DNA of 64,000 nucleotides from Poa pratensis. Its lineage: Eukaryota > Streptophyta > Magnoliopsida > Poales > Poaceae. Shown here piece by piece: positions 11,987 through 24,540 of this stretch. How positions within the stretch are numbered: position 1 is the first letter of the stretch; each line of letters begins with the position of its first letter. The DNA lies in assembly GCA_947311845.1 (NCBI GenBank), contig CAMZMU010000055.1, positions 21,632,465-21,696,464 on the forward strand, in the 5' to 3' direction. The notes under the pieces are model-generated. The model saw only the letters and a program-made list of their open reading frames with translations. It ran no database searches and was not told the origin of the DNA. The translations under genes and the position numbers were made by a program.

Positions 11987-14900
11987 CTAACAAACGCATG
12001 CACCATCAAGCCATTTCAGAGAAGGGCTGAGTGTCGTCACGACAGTCCTGAAGTCATCCTTGTCAGCAACGGCATTTCCTTTGATGTCAAGCTGCGCCAG
12101 ATTCAGAGATTTGAAGAACAGTATGGCGTCCCAGAATTCCTCCACGTCGACGTTCTTCTTTGGCACGCTTCAAAGGCTTCGCATGGTTCGGCTTTGTGTG
12201 AGAACGGAGACGAACAGATATACCGTGTAGTGTCGATCGAGCGAGCTCCAATTTCATTGAAAGACAGATCCAGTACTTTCAGAGAAATTATCTTCGTGAG
12301 GGGTTCAAGTGATGTGAAACTACTGATCTGGTTGTTGCTGATGTTGAGGCACACAAGCTGCTGCAGAGCCTCCAAACCTGAAAAGGAACCAAATAGAGCT
12401 GTTACTTCGTTGAGGACAAGAACCCCATTTTCACTAGCCAAAGAGCAATTCATTTCTTCGACTTGACGCCTCCTCATTTGCTCCCATTCCCACATTAATA
12501 AAAGAATGAGGGAAATGCGAGGAAAGAGAATGCCAAAAGCATTTAGAGATTTTACTGGGATTCGTTCTAGCTCAGATGGCAAGGGATTGCTATAACTGTT
12601 TTTAAGCATTAATGAGATCTCTTTTTTTCTTCATAAGCTTGCTATCCAAGAATTTAGTCATTTGTAGACGTTGTGCCGTGAAGTTCATCCATCAGGTACT
12701 AGCCTACAACTAGAGCAATTTATCTATGAAGATTGCAATTGGTTGAACACAACTGTCGAATCCATTTACTTTGCAGGTACCGTACTCCCATTACACTAAT
12801 AAATATCAAAATGCGTCTAAAGTAGAGAGACAAGAGTTACAGGATTTTAAGATCTAACCTTCAACTGATCTGAGACTGTTATGGCTTAGGTCCAGCATTT
12901 GAACCCACAACATGCGTTCAGTAAATCCAATGCGTGTTAAGGACAATCTGCAGAGTTGCACATGGTTTAATGGAGCTGAATTCGATTTCACTTGGACTGA
13001 ACAGTACTTCATGAAAGTCTCCATATTGCATGTTAACTGCAGGAAACGACAAGTTAGATAGCAGCACATACTATGCTACAAAATAAGACCCATTCATTGC
13101 TATAGGTGACATAGGAGAATTTTCTTAACATCAACAAATTTAAAATGCCGAAATGGTGGAATACATGTTCTTACGTGGGCGGTTCTGCGACATTTTTCAT
13201 AACAACCCACTAATCCGAACAATGCTAAATTGTTTAGGTCTTACATTAAACAAGTATTCAAACATTTTCCATGTTACCTGATCCATTAGGACTAAGCTTC
13301 GCTCGTCTTCATAATACCTTTTATGTGATGGATCCAACTTAATCAAGTCACTGAAGAACCCTAATGCCTCTTCACAGTACCCCTTCCTTTCTATCAGAGA
13401 ATTTCCACGGGACTTTATTGCAGCACAAGCAAGTAGTAGACGTGCTAATGTCAACTTGGCGAACTTGCTGCAAAAGAGATTATGATGTGAAAACGGAGGT
13501 CAAATTGACTAAGCAGCTGTTGCAAAAGTAATGTAGAGCCTAACCTATTCTCATCAGGTAATTCTCTGAAGAGGTCGATTTGATCAGATAGTCCTTCCAA
13601 ATGCCATTTTGAGTTCTCTTGAACCACGGTATTCATGATATTTAGCTGATCAAAAGCCACACAACTGGGGTTTCCATCAGATCGGAATGATTCTGAGCAA
13701 CTCCAGGAGATTGGTTCATGAAACAAATCAATATACTGTGATTTATCATCGTTGTTGCTTACTTCGATGGTAAATGTAAAATGCACAGGACAATTGCTGT
13801 GGGAGCCACTTCTAGACACGATGGCATCCGAGCAGGGTATGCTTACGTCAACAGAAAATTGTTGTGAACTGCTACATTCTTTGTTTGTAATTTCAAGATA
13901 CGTAACCCAACAATTAGAATACCCAGAGTCTGTTACCGAGAGGGGCTGCCACTGAATATCCTTTCCAATAACCAAATCAGAATTCAACTTCACATTTGAT
14001 GAATTTAATCCTTTGACAGGCTCATCGAAATAGAGAACAATGGGTGCAATCCTGTCCTTCAATGAGTAACAACAAACGGAGCTCGAGGAAGACACCATGT
14101 TTAGATTGTCACCTTTCCTGATTGGAAATAAACTGAGCTTTGCATCATTGCAGGGCCAAGATGCAATCAGCTGTGGGTTCTCTGGACTAGATGTCTGAGC
14201 TAAAAGCCAGAGGTGATAAAACCATCCGCTCTGATCACTTGGGTCTGTAAAAAGTGCATTGGTCACAAGTCCGAACTCTTCCGTAACAATCTTCTGCTTT
14301 GACTCAAAACCTTTGCTCTGTTGGATTAGCAGATTGGATAGAAGTATACTGCAACACACAGAGTGAGACATTGCAGCATGTAACACAAGAAGATATCATA
14401 AATAGTAATCACCAAAATAAGTGGGTAAAGGTAGTAGTATGTACGAAAAATAACTAAGACCAAGATAATACAATGTACTCAAAATATTTCGCACCAAATA
14501 CAGAGAGTAAGCAACTTCAGGATACCAATATTCAGTCTGAAACATAATATACTAATCATCAAGCTTGTATACTATTTTACATGACATGCTCTAAAATTCT
14601 AGGGATCAAATACACTTGTGTATCTTTCACTACAGGCAAAACACAATTTTGGAGTAGCTTAAGTTCTCATTCAGCCAGCAACTGGACATGTGGGAAGAGC
14701 ATCTAGAACTGACGTGCATTAACAGTTACATACCTACGATTATGCCAGGCTGAGTAATTGCTGAAGTTTTCACAGATCTTATCCATTGTGTACTTAAGCT
14801 CATCCTCTTCTGGCACCCCCGTAAATTTTGCAAGGAACCTGTGCAGGGTGGAAATCAGTCCAAACATCATCTTGATCTGAAAGTTTCCAATAAGAATAAA

Positions 14901-15746
14901 TTTACCTGCGGTAATTCCACCCGTGAAAATTCCTCGCATCCACCTTTAATAGTTTGTCCAAGAGGCCAAATTCACGCTTAGAATCCACAGGGGTAAGCTT
15001 TTGATTTAGCAACCACTTACGGTGATACCACGCTCCGTAGGACTTTGGGTTCGCCCTCAAAGCAGACTCCACCTTCAAAATTTCACAACTGAGGATCATC
15101 AAGCAATCGACCACACACGTGAACTTGATTTCTTGCAAAAGCGCTGCCTAAGAGCATAGAAGAATTCTATGCATGATCCAGCAAGATGGACCAGAACTTA
15201 CCACTCTGAGCTCGTCATCGACAACAGACTTGACAGCCTCTGGGTCTGAAAACTCCTTCAGGTTGTGTCGCAACGCGAGCTTCCGGTAGTTCCACGCCGT
15301 GTAGGCCTCCGGGTTGATCTCGAGAAGCTTGAAGCTCAGCCCGAGCGCCTCCTCGGTGTACCTACAGCCATCCCAAACAGGCTGACAGTGTCATTAAGCA
15401 CGACTGACTGCGAAAATCTGAATTTAGCATCTCCTGCTGCAATGGAAACAAGGGCGAAATCTACAGCAGCTGACACGAGGATCTAATCAAATCTAAAACA
15501 ACGGGCAAGAGGACCTAATGGTTCTTCCATCACTGCGGCGGATTAAGCGAACTGGCCAGAGTTCGATCTCGCGGGAGGCTCGGGAGGTTGTGAGGCGGGG
15601 CCCTAGAGCGAGGAACAGGAGGAGGCTTACGTGGAGGTGTGGTGGTTGTGCAGGACCTGGGCCTGGAGGTCCCGGAGCTTGTCGGCCTTCGCCGCCGCCG
15701 CCTCGCCGTCCTCCGGCTTCTTCGGCCTCCGGGGCTGGCCGTGCAT
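11987..15746 (-). CDS. RGTA1: Rab geranylgeranyltransferase (type II) alpha subunit, C-terminal frameshift
   Basis: Alpha subunit of the cytosolic enzyme that, with the beta subunit and Rab escort protein, attaches geranylgeranyl groups to Rab GTPases. Minus-strand exons: 15746-15631 (ATG), 15361-15202, 15072-14906, 14838-14734, 14348-13545, 13467-13278, 13036-12859, 12377-11987, about 703 residues in the restored frame. Five PPTA-type helical repeats are seen: [54 protein letters not shown] and [12 protein letters not shown]. The large exon 5 encodes the plant RabGGTA insert (Ig-like) domain. The last three exons encode leucine-rich repeats ([27 protein letters not shown]). In the last exon an A-run at 12159-12161 is one base short. 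The literal frame ends at 12103, whereas the next frame continues [20 protein letters not shown] to a TAG at 11987. Orthology to RGTA1 is inferred. Confidence 0.9.
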
Positions 15747-16298
15747 CTCGCTCCTTCTCCGGTGACGTCTGAGGTCGGGGGGAGTTGGATCTTGAGGAGA
15801 GAAGGATTGTCCCACCTGTCAGAGGCACATGTCGTTTTATCGATTTGCTGCTAAATGCTGATTTAGATAAGACATTCCTACTAATCAACGTGTCCTATTT
15901 TGAATTTGCTGCAATATCTTTCTTTCCGCGTGCAACATATTTTCAGAACTTTAACACTTCAATTGATAATTGTGCTTTTATATTTTTTCTTCACTCATGC
16001 AGTTGTGACACAAGGTTGGAGACTTGGCATGATCCCACTCCTAGGGAATCAGAATTTACTGTGGATGATAAAAAAAATCTTCGTGAGGCTTGTATTAAGA
16101 CTTGCAGGAGCAGTTTCAGCCTTATGGCTGCTAGGTCATTAGTTAGGCCTAGTGAGGAGCAGGTTCGGCAAAGAGAAGAGCAGGATTCCAAATTCTTGAT
16201 GATAGCATTGGAAGCCTATACCAAGCAAAATAACATGCAGGTCATGCCGATATCAATAATTACTGTTCTGGTTATTCTTCCATGACTATACCGCTGTA
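15747..16298. other. RabGGTA upstream region with a gene-fragment-like block
   Basis: The start contains the presumed RabGGTA promoter/5' UTR on the minus strand, GC-rich up to about 15800. From about 16006 to 16240 the plus strand has an open block preceded by a CAG acceptor-like site and followed by CAG/gt. The block reads DTRLETWHDPTPRESEF and later EEQVRQREEQDSKFLMIAL. I do not recognise the family. The Helitron begins directly to the right. Confidence 0.35.
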
Positions 16299-17537
16299 TC
16301 TATCAATATATCAAAGCTCACCCAGTTAGCCCTTCCCTCGCGCGCCTACGTCACGGTCACTGTAGAAGTGCTACAGTACCCACACTTCTACCGTGCATAG
16401 TGTACTGTAGCTTTTTTTTTGCCTTTTCGCTAGCGTTGCATCCCTCTCTCCATGCACCCACCTCACGGGACTGTAGCATTTTTTTTTTGCCTTGTCGCTA
16501 TAATATGCACATGAAATATATGCGCGCCAACTAGCAGGTTCCATTCCCGTATTCGGTTTCGAGTTTAGTCGACTCTAACTTCTCAATTTTGGATCCAAAC
16601 TCGCAAAAACATCTGCTAAATTCGTCGCACCCAGTCATCCGTTTGAATTTTCCTCTCACAAGTACATGGATATCACCCTTCCAAACAATTTTCATGTTTC
16701 AACCTTTTTATTTTGATGGACGTATACATATTTCTATCTAATATTCAAATTCGTTGTAGTTTAGGCTGTGAAAAAAGACAAATTCTGACAGATTCAAAAT
16801 TTCAAAATCTCGCTTTTTCACAGAAAAGTCCTCGCGTTTCCCACAAATTGTGAACCGGTCGCCCAGAATAAAACGTTTTTGAAGCAACATCCCCGTGTTC
16901 CGCAAAAAAAGTGAAACGGTCCTCCGGTACAAAACACATGGAAAAGTCCACGCACGCCGCTTCTTTCGCATAAAAGTCCTCACGTTTTCCAATTTTTTGA
17001 ATCATTCACCCACAATAGCTTTCGACATATTTTTTCTACCTAAAATTTTCCAAACACATTTACATAGCTCTATTCCCCAAATAAGTTTAGACTTTCTAAC
17101 GGTATTTTTCTTTAGCCATTTTAGAGTTCTTAATACTATTTAGATTTTCTGACAATAAGTTTTGCCGTATTGTTTTCCACAATTTCGCAACCATACTGAC
17201 ACACTTTCCAAATTTTCAAACAAGTTTAGATTTTACAGCTGTATTTTTGGTCGTATTTTTTGGGCTGAAATTTCTCCACCACATTTATATACATCTACCT
17301 CCCATACAAAAAAAAAAACGCCTAATCGATTTTTCTCTCTTATTCCCGTTTCTTCCTTTCGACCTATTGAATGATAAATTTTGACACAACTTTTCGTGCG
17401 GCATTCGTCCACTGTACATCTCGCTATTCTTAACTAACCGCACCGCAACGAGTCCACGCCGAAACAACAGTACTACCGACGAGTGCCAACAACCAGTACA
17501 CATAGAAAATATCGAGAAACAATAGTACTTTACAAAC

Positions 17538-19778
17538 TGAAAGGGCATGGCGCCCCCATGTGTGGTTTTGGTAATTAATGACAATCCCTATGGACTAATG
17601 TTTGCATTGAGATATCTTTATAGATCTTGTCCATGAAGAAGTTTGGAGTTCATGTGTTGGACTCTAGAAGATTACATGATGATCAATACTCTTTTCACGG
17701 GTTTATATGAAGAATGGTCATGTGTAGAGTTGAGCATATTGCAAGTATGTCTTGAAGGATTCAAGACATCATCTTCATGAAGTCGGAGCTAAGCGAGGCT
17801 CTCCCATAATGGTGTATGGGGGAGTATTTGGAGAAGTCTTCACCAAGCGAAGCGCAATCAAGAAAGGTGGTCCACTTGAAGAGATCAAGATCGACATCAT
17901 CTAGCTCAAGTGGAATGCGCAAGGCAAAGGTATGATAGGGTTTCTATTTTACCGGTCTCATGGTACTAGTTGGGAGACCGGGTTATAGGATAGATACCGT
18001 ACTATCAAGAGGGGCTCTCGATTGAGCTTTAGCGTATCAGTTGGAGAGAGCTCAAACCTTTGCATACTTGCCTTCATCATCTTTCTTGGTTCTTATTTGG
18101 ATTTTCTCCTTGTTGGGTTTTGGTGCTTGTTGTGATCTTCATGACAAGCCTAAGTTCTCCGAAAACGGATTTCGTATGGAAAACTTGTTGCGTTTTCTGA
18201 TTGGAAATATTATCGGTCCACCTTCGAGATAGGGTCCACACCTTCCCATGTGTGGTATCCCCTCTATATTTGTGACCCTTAATATTTCCAACAGAATTGG
18301 ATTCATCTCGTTTGGAGCTTCCTTGCAAAAGTTATTGCGGTTCTCTTTTTCTGGTTCTGCAGTTTCTTCTTAGGCCGGTAGTACCGACCCTCGCCCGGTA
18401 CTACCGGGTGACCCCTTGCGGAACTACCGCGGCCAGTACCGGGCCCAGTACCGCATCTCCGGATGGCTCTCTGCCTCTCGAAGTTTTTACCCGGTAGTTG
18501 CCCCGGTAGTGGCGTGGTACTACCGGGAATGGAGCACTACCGGGCCAGGTGGTCCGGTACTACCGTTGTGCGCCGAGTCAGGGAGCGCTGACTGGTCTTC
18601 GTTCTTCCTCGTGTCAACGCGGCTCGGTACTACCGGGATCGGCCCGGTACTACCGCTGCGGCCTTTTTCGTCTGCAACAGGCAGATTCTTGAGAGGACCT
18701 TTTTAAGGGGGTTTCTTCCCCAACGGTTCTCTCATCTCTTGAGCTCACTTTTCCCTTCTCTCTCCTCCATTGTTGACCTTTGGAAAAGCTTGCCTTCCTC
18801 TCAATCCCTCCCATGATTCTTGCATATCTTTGAGGGAATTTGAGAGGAGATCAAGATCTACATATTCATCCAATCCATTCCTCCTCTAAGTGAGGGGAAC
18901 CTAGTAGATCGTGATCTTGAAGTTCCATTTGTTGAGTTCTTCCTTGTTCTTCCTCTCTTCTCCCCCCACAAGCATTAGTTGCTTTTGGTGGGATTTGGGA
19001 GTGAAGGATTTGACCACTTCTAGTGGTCTTGCCTTCTTGCATCGGTTGCATCGGTTTGAGTTCTCCACGGTGATACGTGGAAATCGAGGTTGAGAAGCTT
19101 GTTACTCTTGGGTACTTGGGGTGCCCTAGAGCTTGTCCTCTTGGGTACTTGGAGTGCCCTAGACGGTACTTGTTGATCTCGGAGTTTTGGTGGCTCGCGG
19201 GATTGTTGGGAGCCTCCAATTAAGTTGTGGAGTCGCGCCCCAACCTTGTGATTCTTGTGGCTTTGGGAGCCGCGGGAATTCGGTGAGAGCCTCCAATTAA
19301 GTTGTGGAGTGTGCCTCATCCTTGTATGGGTTCGATGACCACCCTCAAGTGTTCCATAGTGGTTCGTGGCACTCCGCATTGGTGGAGGCACGAAGGATAT
19401 TACGGTGTGCCATTTGATGGCTATTCGGGATCACTTTGTGACTCTGCACCGCTCCAACGGAGACATAGTTTCTATTGGGAAGTGAACTTCGGGATAAATC
19501 ATCGTCTCCAAGTGCCTCGGTATTTCTATACCCGAGCTTCTTACTTATGCTATTTACTTTGTGATAGCCATCGAGGTTGAAGTAATATATCTTGCTATCA
19601 CATATTTGCTTATCTTGTTTAGCATAAGTTGTTGGTGCACATAGGTTAACCTATCTTGTTTAGGTTTCGTGCTTGATAAATTAAACGCTAGTTTTATTCC
19701 GCATTTATTCAAGCCTAAACCGCAAAGAATTTTAATCGCCTATTCACCCCCCCTCTAGGCGACATCCGTGTCCTTTCA
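17538..19778 (+). mobile_element. Solo LTR, 2.24 kb, with perfect CAAAC target-site duplication
   Basis: Begins TGAAAGGG and ends CCTTTCA (inverted terminal repeats TGAAAGG/CCTTTCA, TG...CA ends). The same five bases CAAAC lie on both sides (17533-17537 and 19779-19783). No internal domain is present, so it is a solo LTR from LTR-LTR recombination. Inside, 18360-18660 contains about a dozen near-palindromic CCGGTAGTACCG-type boxes, followed by a TATA-like TTTTTAAGGGG near 18698. The family was not identified. Confidence 0.9.
18360..18665. repeat. Cluster of CCGGTAGTACCG-type boxes upstream of the LTR promoter
   Basis: Repeated copies of GGTACTACCG/CGGTAGTACC in both orientations over about 300 nt, separated by unrelated sequence. 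They sit just before a TATA-like element in the solo LTR. A related but diverged cluster (CCGGTTGTACCGG-like) occurs in the LTR fragment at 55640-55960. Confidence 0.75.
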
Positions 19779-20551
19779 CAAACAATAACATGGAAAGTTT
19801 TCCCCTCCTTAGTTCCTCATCTTAGCCTTCTCAACAAAAAAATTGACGCGCATTTTTTGTTTACAATTTTCCTATTGCCGTTAACTATACCTACCTCAAA
19901 AAAAAAACACCTACATGGTATTTTTTCACAGCCTCTTCAACGATTTTTTTTTACCACACCTTTCCTGATTTTTAGTCTTTTCGACGATAACTTTTGGCAC
20001 AACATTTTTGCTAAGATTTTCCTGCCATAATTACCTAAATCTACCTATCAAAAAGAATTTGCCTTGAGTTTTTTTCTGCCGTTATTTTCAAACCTACTCA
20101 GCAATAGATTTTAGACACATCTTAACTTTCTGAAGTTAGTTCTCCTACATTATGACAATATTTTTCAATACGCCACCAATTTTCAAATACGTCTGTGCAA
20201 AAAAGACAAATTCTGTCGGATTTCAAAATTTTAAATAAATTTCTTGGTGTACTGCATCAATTCAACCTTCTCCAATTTATTTATATTCTGTCACCACACG
20301 GGCGCGGCGTGTCGCCGAATATTTCAAAATTTTGAATGCCTTTCAAGTCTGATCATTTTACTAACGTAAAAAGAAATCAAATCTGGAAAACTTCCCAATT
20401 TGAACATTTTCCGAAATCTGAACAATTTTTGAACATACCCTCTATTTGCATTTCAATAATTTCAAATTTCCACACTTTTTAAATAAGGACATTTCCAAAT
20501 TTAAATTTTACCACGCGGGCGCGGCGGTGTCGCCGCGCGAAATTTTCCTAG

Positions 20552-20889
20552 TATTAGTTAATATTGCTACTTCTATTCTGTTCTTAGAGTGGACGTGTCT
20601 TGAGATTCCGCACATATAGTCCAATCCGATATTTCATCATGTATAATTTGTATTCATATTTTAAACTACTTGTATCGGAATCATGCGCATGTGAAACATA
20701 TGTATCGAACTACCATTTGTGAATTAATTGACTAGTTATATTATTTATTTTACACATTTTTATTGTTGTGCGAAAAAATTGGAGTGTGCACACTCACCAA
20801 TTTTTCATTTGGTCCAGCACTGCAGAAGTATTAGGCGTGGAAGATTGCATAATTTTTCTACACGCAATATCCTAAAATGGACCTACATT
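20552..20889. other. Intergenic AT-rich sequence right of the Helitron
   Basis: No gene or recognised repeat seen in these 340 nt. Confidence 0.4.
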
Positions 20890-21184
20890 GGGCCTGTTTG
20901 ATTCAAAGGATAGGAAAACTAGAGGGATAGGAAAAATGGAGGATTAGGATGACCTGTACATTGGAATCCTACAGGAAAGAATTTGCACAAGTGCTCGTTT
21001 GATGGCAGCGTAGGAATATTTTCAAGAGCTGGGAGCTAATGGAAATTTTCCCGTGAAACACACTAGCCGAACCTGCGTAGGAAAAAATTCTATTCCTGCA
21101 TATCAAACAACGTTCGTAGGAATTTTTCCTACGGATTCTGTTTCCGTGAAAATCCTATGCGTATCCTTCAAATCAAACGAGTCC
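20890..21184. mobile_element. PIF/Harbinger (Tourist)-like MITE
   Basis: Ends are inverted: GGGCCTGTTTGATTCAAAGGAT on the left, ATCCTTCAAATCAAACGAGTCC on the right. Internal sequence is also partly palindromic (GTAGGAAAAATT). Length is about 295 bp with no ORF. Expected TTA/TAA duplication is only approximate (ATT left, TTA right). Confidence 0.75.
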
Positions 21185-22009
21185 TTAGTGTTCAATCGCA
21201 TGGGAAGGAGATTGGATAGATCAATATCTTTATTTCGGACGCGTCTAGCGGGCGCCCAGGCGCCCGTCCGTAGTTTGTAGTGCTCAGTCGCCATGTCATA
21301 TTTAGATAGTGACGTCTCTACTCGTGAGCGCTCGAACGGGATACCAGAGCGCACCCTCGCGCACCCGATGGGAAATTTTGGAGCGAAATTACGGCCGATT
21401 CCCTCCCCGGAGAATCGTAGTCCTGAGAGCACCCTCGCCGCCTTCTCTTCCTCCTACCCGGCGACCGCGCCGCGGCCGGGAGCAGCAGCACGGGAGACCC
21501 GCCGTTCGCCGGGCCGCCCCGTTTCCCCCTCCGTTCACCGCGCTGCGCCCTTATCTTCCTCCTCCGCGGCGACCTCCCCTCGGACAGGAGCAGCAAGTTG
21601 AGCAGCACCCCGTGGGCAGCAGGTGGAGTAGCAGCACATCGGGGGCGTAACGATGTCCTGCTGATCCGGAATTGGTGGAGAGGAGACGGCCATGGCGCGG
21701 CAAGGTCGGCGTGGTGTTCGGCACGATGACGGCCGTGGCACACGATGTGGTAGGGGCAGAGCGGCCGCATCGGCTGCGTAGTTCATGGCGCTCAATTTTG
21801 CCTCTGTCGCTGCTGCGCCAGAGTCCAAACCACCAGCGTTGCTCTATTCACGAGGATGAAGACATCGAACAGAAGTCTTCCATCGATATTTGGGCCTTGT
21901 TTGGGCCATACGTGAGAGTGGGAGAGAGGGAAAAGAGTGGGCTAGATTGGATTCGGCCCGACATGATTTTAGTGAGTTGTTGTTTATTTTGTCTCATTGT
22001 TGCAAAAGG

Positions 22010-24540
22010 GCACACCAAAGTTGCGTCAACTCGTATCAAATTTGCTTTTATTTGACATTAAGTTTGCCTACCGATATTATGATGTTGGTTCATCGCACAA
22101 CAAACAGTGGTAGACAATTTTACAACCGCATTTGGAAACTTCTCAACGAGTAAAAGCAACTACACTAAAACTAAAAGCAACTTTGGGAATAGGCCAAACA
22201 ACTTGAGTCAATGAGGCATCTTCACGACAACGGTAAGTAACTCTGGTGTGCGATGAGCGAACCTCACAACATCGTTTAGAAACTCCAGAAAAACTAAAGG
22301 CAAGACGACAACAACTTTGGTGTGCCTGAAGCAACTTCACAACAATGGTTAGCAACTTTGGTGTGCAATGCGGCAACTTCGTAACAACTGTAAGCAACTT
22401 TGGTGTGCTCCTGCCTTGGGCTGGAGTACCGGGAGCCGCTTTTGTGTATTGTGGGACAACTTAACAATAGCAGTAAATAATTTTGATGTACGATGAGGCA
22501 ACTACACAACGACGGTAAGCAACTTCATTTTATGATGAAGCAACTGCACAACAACGGTAAGCAACTTCATTTGTGATGAGGCAACTACACAACGACGGAG
22601 TCAACTTTATTATGTGTTGAGGCAACTACACAACGACGGCAAGCAACTTTGCTATGTGCTGGCAACTACACAACGACGGTAAGCAACTTTGTTATGTGCT
22701 GAGGCAACTACACAACGACGGTAAGCAACTTTGTTATGCGATGAGGCAACTACACAACGATGGTAAGCAAATTTGTTATGCGATGAGGCACCTACACAAC
22801 GACGGTAAGCAACTTTGTTATGTGCTTAGGCAACTACACAACGACGGTAATCAACTTTGTTATGTGCTGAGGCAACTACACAACGACAGTAAGCAACTTT
22901 GTTATGCGATGAGGCACCTACACAACAACGGTAAGCAACTTTGTTATGCGATGAGGCACCTACACAATGACGGTAAGCAACTTTGTTATGTGCTGAGGCA
23001 ACTACACAATGACGGTAAGCAACTTTGTTATGCGATGAGGCAACTACACAACGACGGTAAGCAACTTTGTTATGTGCTGAGGCAACTACACAACGACGGT
23101 AAGCAACTTTGTTATGCGATGAGGCAACTACACAACGACAGTAAGCAACTTTGTTATGCGATGAGGCAACTACACAACGACGGTAAGTAACCTCATTTTG
23201 TGATGAGGCAACTACACAACGACGGTCATCAACTTTGTTATGTGATGAGGCAACTACACAATCACGGTAAGCATCTTTGTTATGCGATGAGGCAACTACA
23301 CAACCACGGTAAGTAATTTTGATGTGCGATGAGGCAGCTTCACGGACATCGGTAAGAGAACTCAACAAAAATTTAAAAAGCAACTTTGGTATGCGGCGAA
23401 GCAAATTTGTGTGTGCGATGGAGTAACTTCACAATAGCGGTAAGCAACTCAACAATAATTAAGAAACTTTGGTACGAGGCGGAACAAATTTGGTGCGCGG
23501 CGAGGCAACTTCATAACATCGGTAAGCAACTCCACAACAATTAAAATCAACTTTGACAAGGGGAGCAACTACATAACAAGTAAATGCAACTTCGATAAAC
23601 GAGAAGCAACTTTGGTGTTCGATGAGACAACTTCACAACCGCAGTAAGCAACTCCATAATAACAATTAAAAGCAACTTTGGCATGAGGCAAAAAATAAAC
23701 TTTGATTGCGATGAGGCAACTTCATGATATCGGTAAGCAACTCAATAACAATTAAAAAACAACTTTGTTATGAGCCAAAAACAACTTTTTTTATCTAGTG
23801 AAGCAATTTCAGAACATAAGGGAAACCATGTATAAGGTAGGGGCGATGGTTTAGGTACGCAACTTCTGCAGACCGAAGGAGTTGGGGAGGCACGCCAACA
23901 ACCTTTGAGGCGACAGTGAGAATCAGATCATCTCATCAGCGTTCGTAAATAATTTCAAAAGCAACTTTTATTCTCTAGGAAGAAACTTTGTGCACGACAA
24001 AGAAACTTGATTCAGAACAACGGTAGGCAACTTCACAACCACAGTAAACAATTTTGGTGTGCGAGCCAACTTCACAACAGCGGTAAGAAAAACTGTTGAG
24101 TAATGAGGCAACTGCACAATAGTGGTATCGCAACAACTAAAAGCAACTTTGGTATGAGGCAAAACAATTTTGGCGTGCGTTGAGACAACTTCATCACAAT
24201 GATAAGCAACTTCTATGTGCAATACAAACTTCACGACAGCGGTAAGGCAACTTCAGTACAAGTAAAACCAACTTTGGTTCGAGGCGAATCAACCTTTTTG
24301 TGAATTGAGAGTACTTCATAATAGCGGGAAAAAAATTGGTGTGCAATGACGCAACTTCACAACAACGACAAATAAGTCCACAACAATTACAAGCAACTTT
24401 AGTACGAGCCAAAACAATTTTGGTGTGTTGGGGCAACTTCACAACATTTATAAACAACTTTGTCACTCAACAAATTTATACAACAATAGACAACTTTTAT
24501 ACTCGGCAAAGCAAATTTGGTGCATGACCAAGCAAGTTTA
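22010..24540. repeat. Tandem-repeat region with a 42-bp core array
   Basis: The core at about 22600-23330 has some 17 head-to-tail copies of a 42-bp unit. Each unit is two 21-nt halves, both beginning GCAACT: one ends in the TGTTATGTGCTGAG/TGTTATGCGATGAG type, the other is the ACACAACGACGGTAA type. The flanks decay into scattered GCAACTT phrases. Because 42 is a multiple of three, the plus strand at 22654-23190 reads 178 codons without a stop (HNDGKQLCYV repeated). I regard that as a by-product, not a gene. Confidence 0.9.

Larger units (their letters stand above)
16299..20551 (+). mobile_element. Non-autonomous Helitron (contains a solo LTR)
   Basis: The 3' end is diagnostic: an 8-bp GC stem GCGCGGCG/CGCCGCGC with a 4-nt loop (20519-20538), nine bases, then CTAG at 20548-20551 and a T. 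The proposed 5' end is TCTATCAATATATC at 16299 preceded by A, giving the A|T insertion expected for Helitrons. A decayed second hairpin of the same sequence lies near 20296-20315. No Rep/helicase ORF is present. Without the inserted LTR (17538-19778 plus one 5-bp target copy) the element is about 2.0 kb. The 3' end is well supported; the 5' end less so. Confidence 0.7.

Noticed and set aside
22654..23190. 178-residue repeat protein
   Set aside because: The 42-bp unit is a multiple of three, so an open frame is expected by arithmetic; the reverse strand is also open for 192 codons.
22600..23330. CRISPR-like array
   Set aside because: Units are head-to-tail without distinct spacers, in a eukaryotic nuclear context and inside a transposon.
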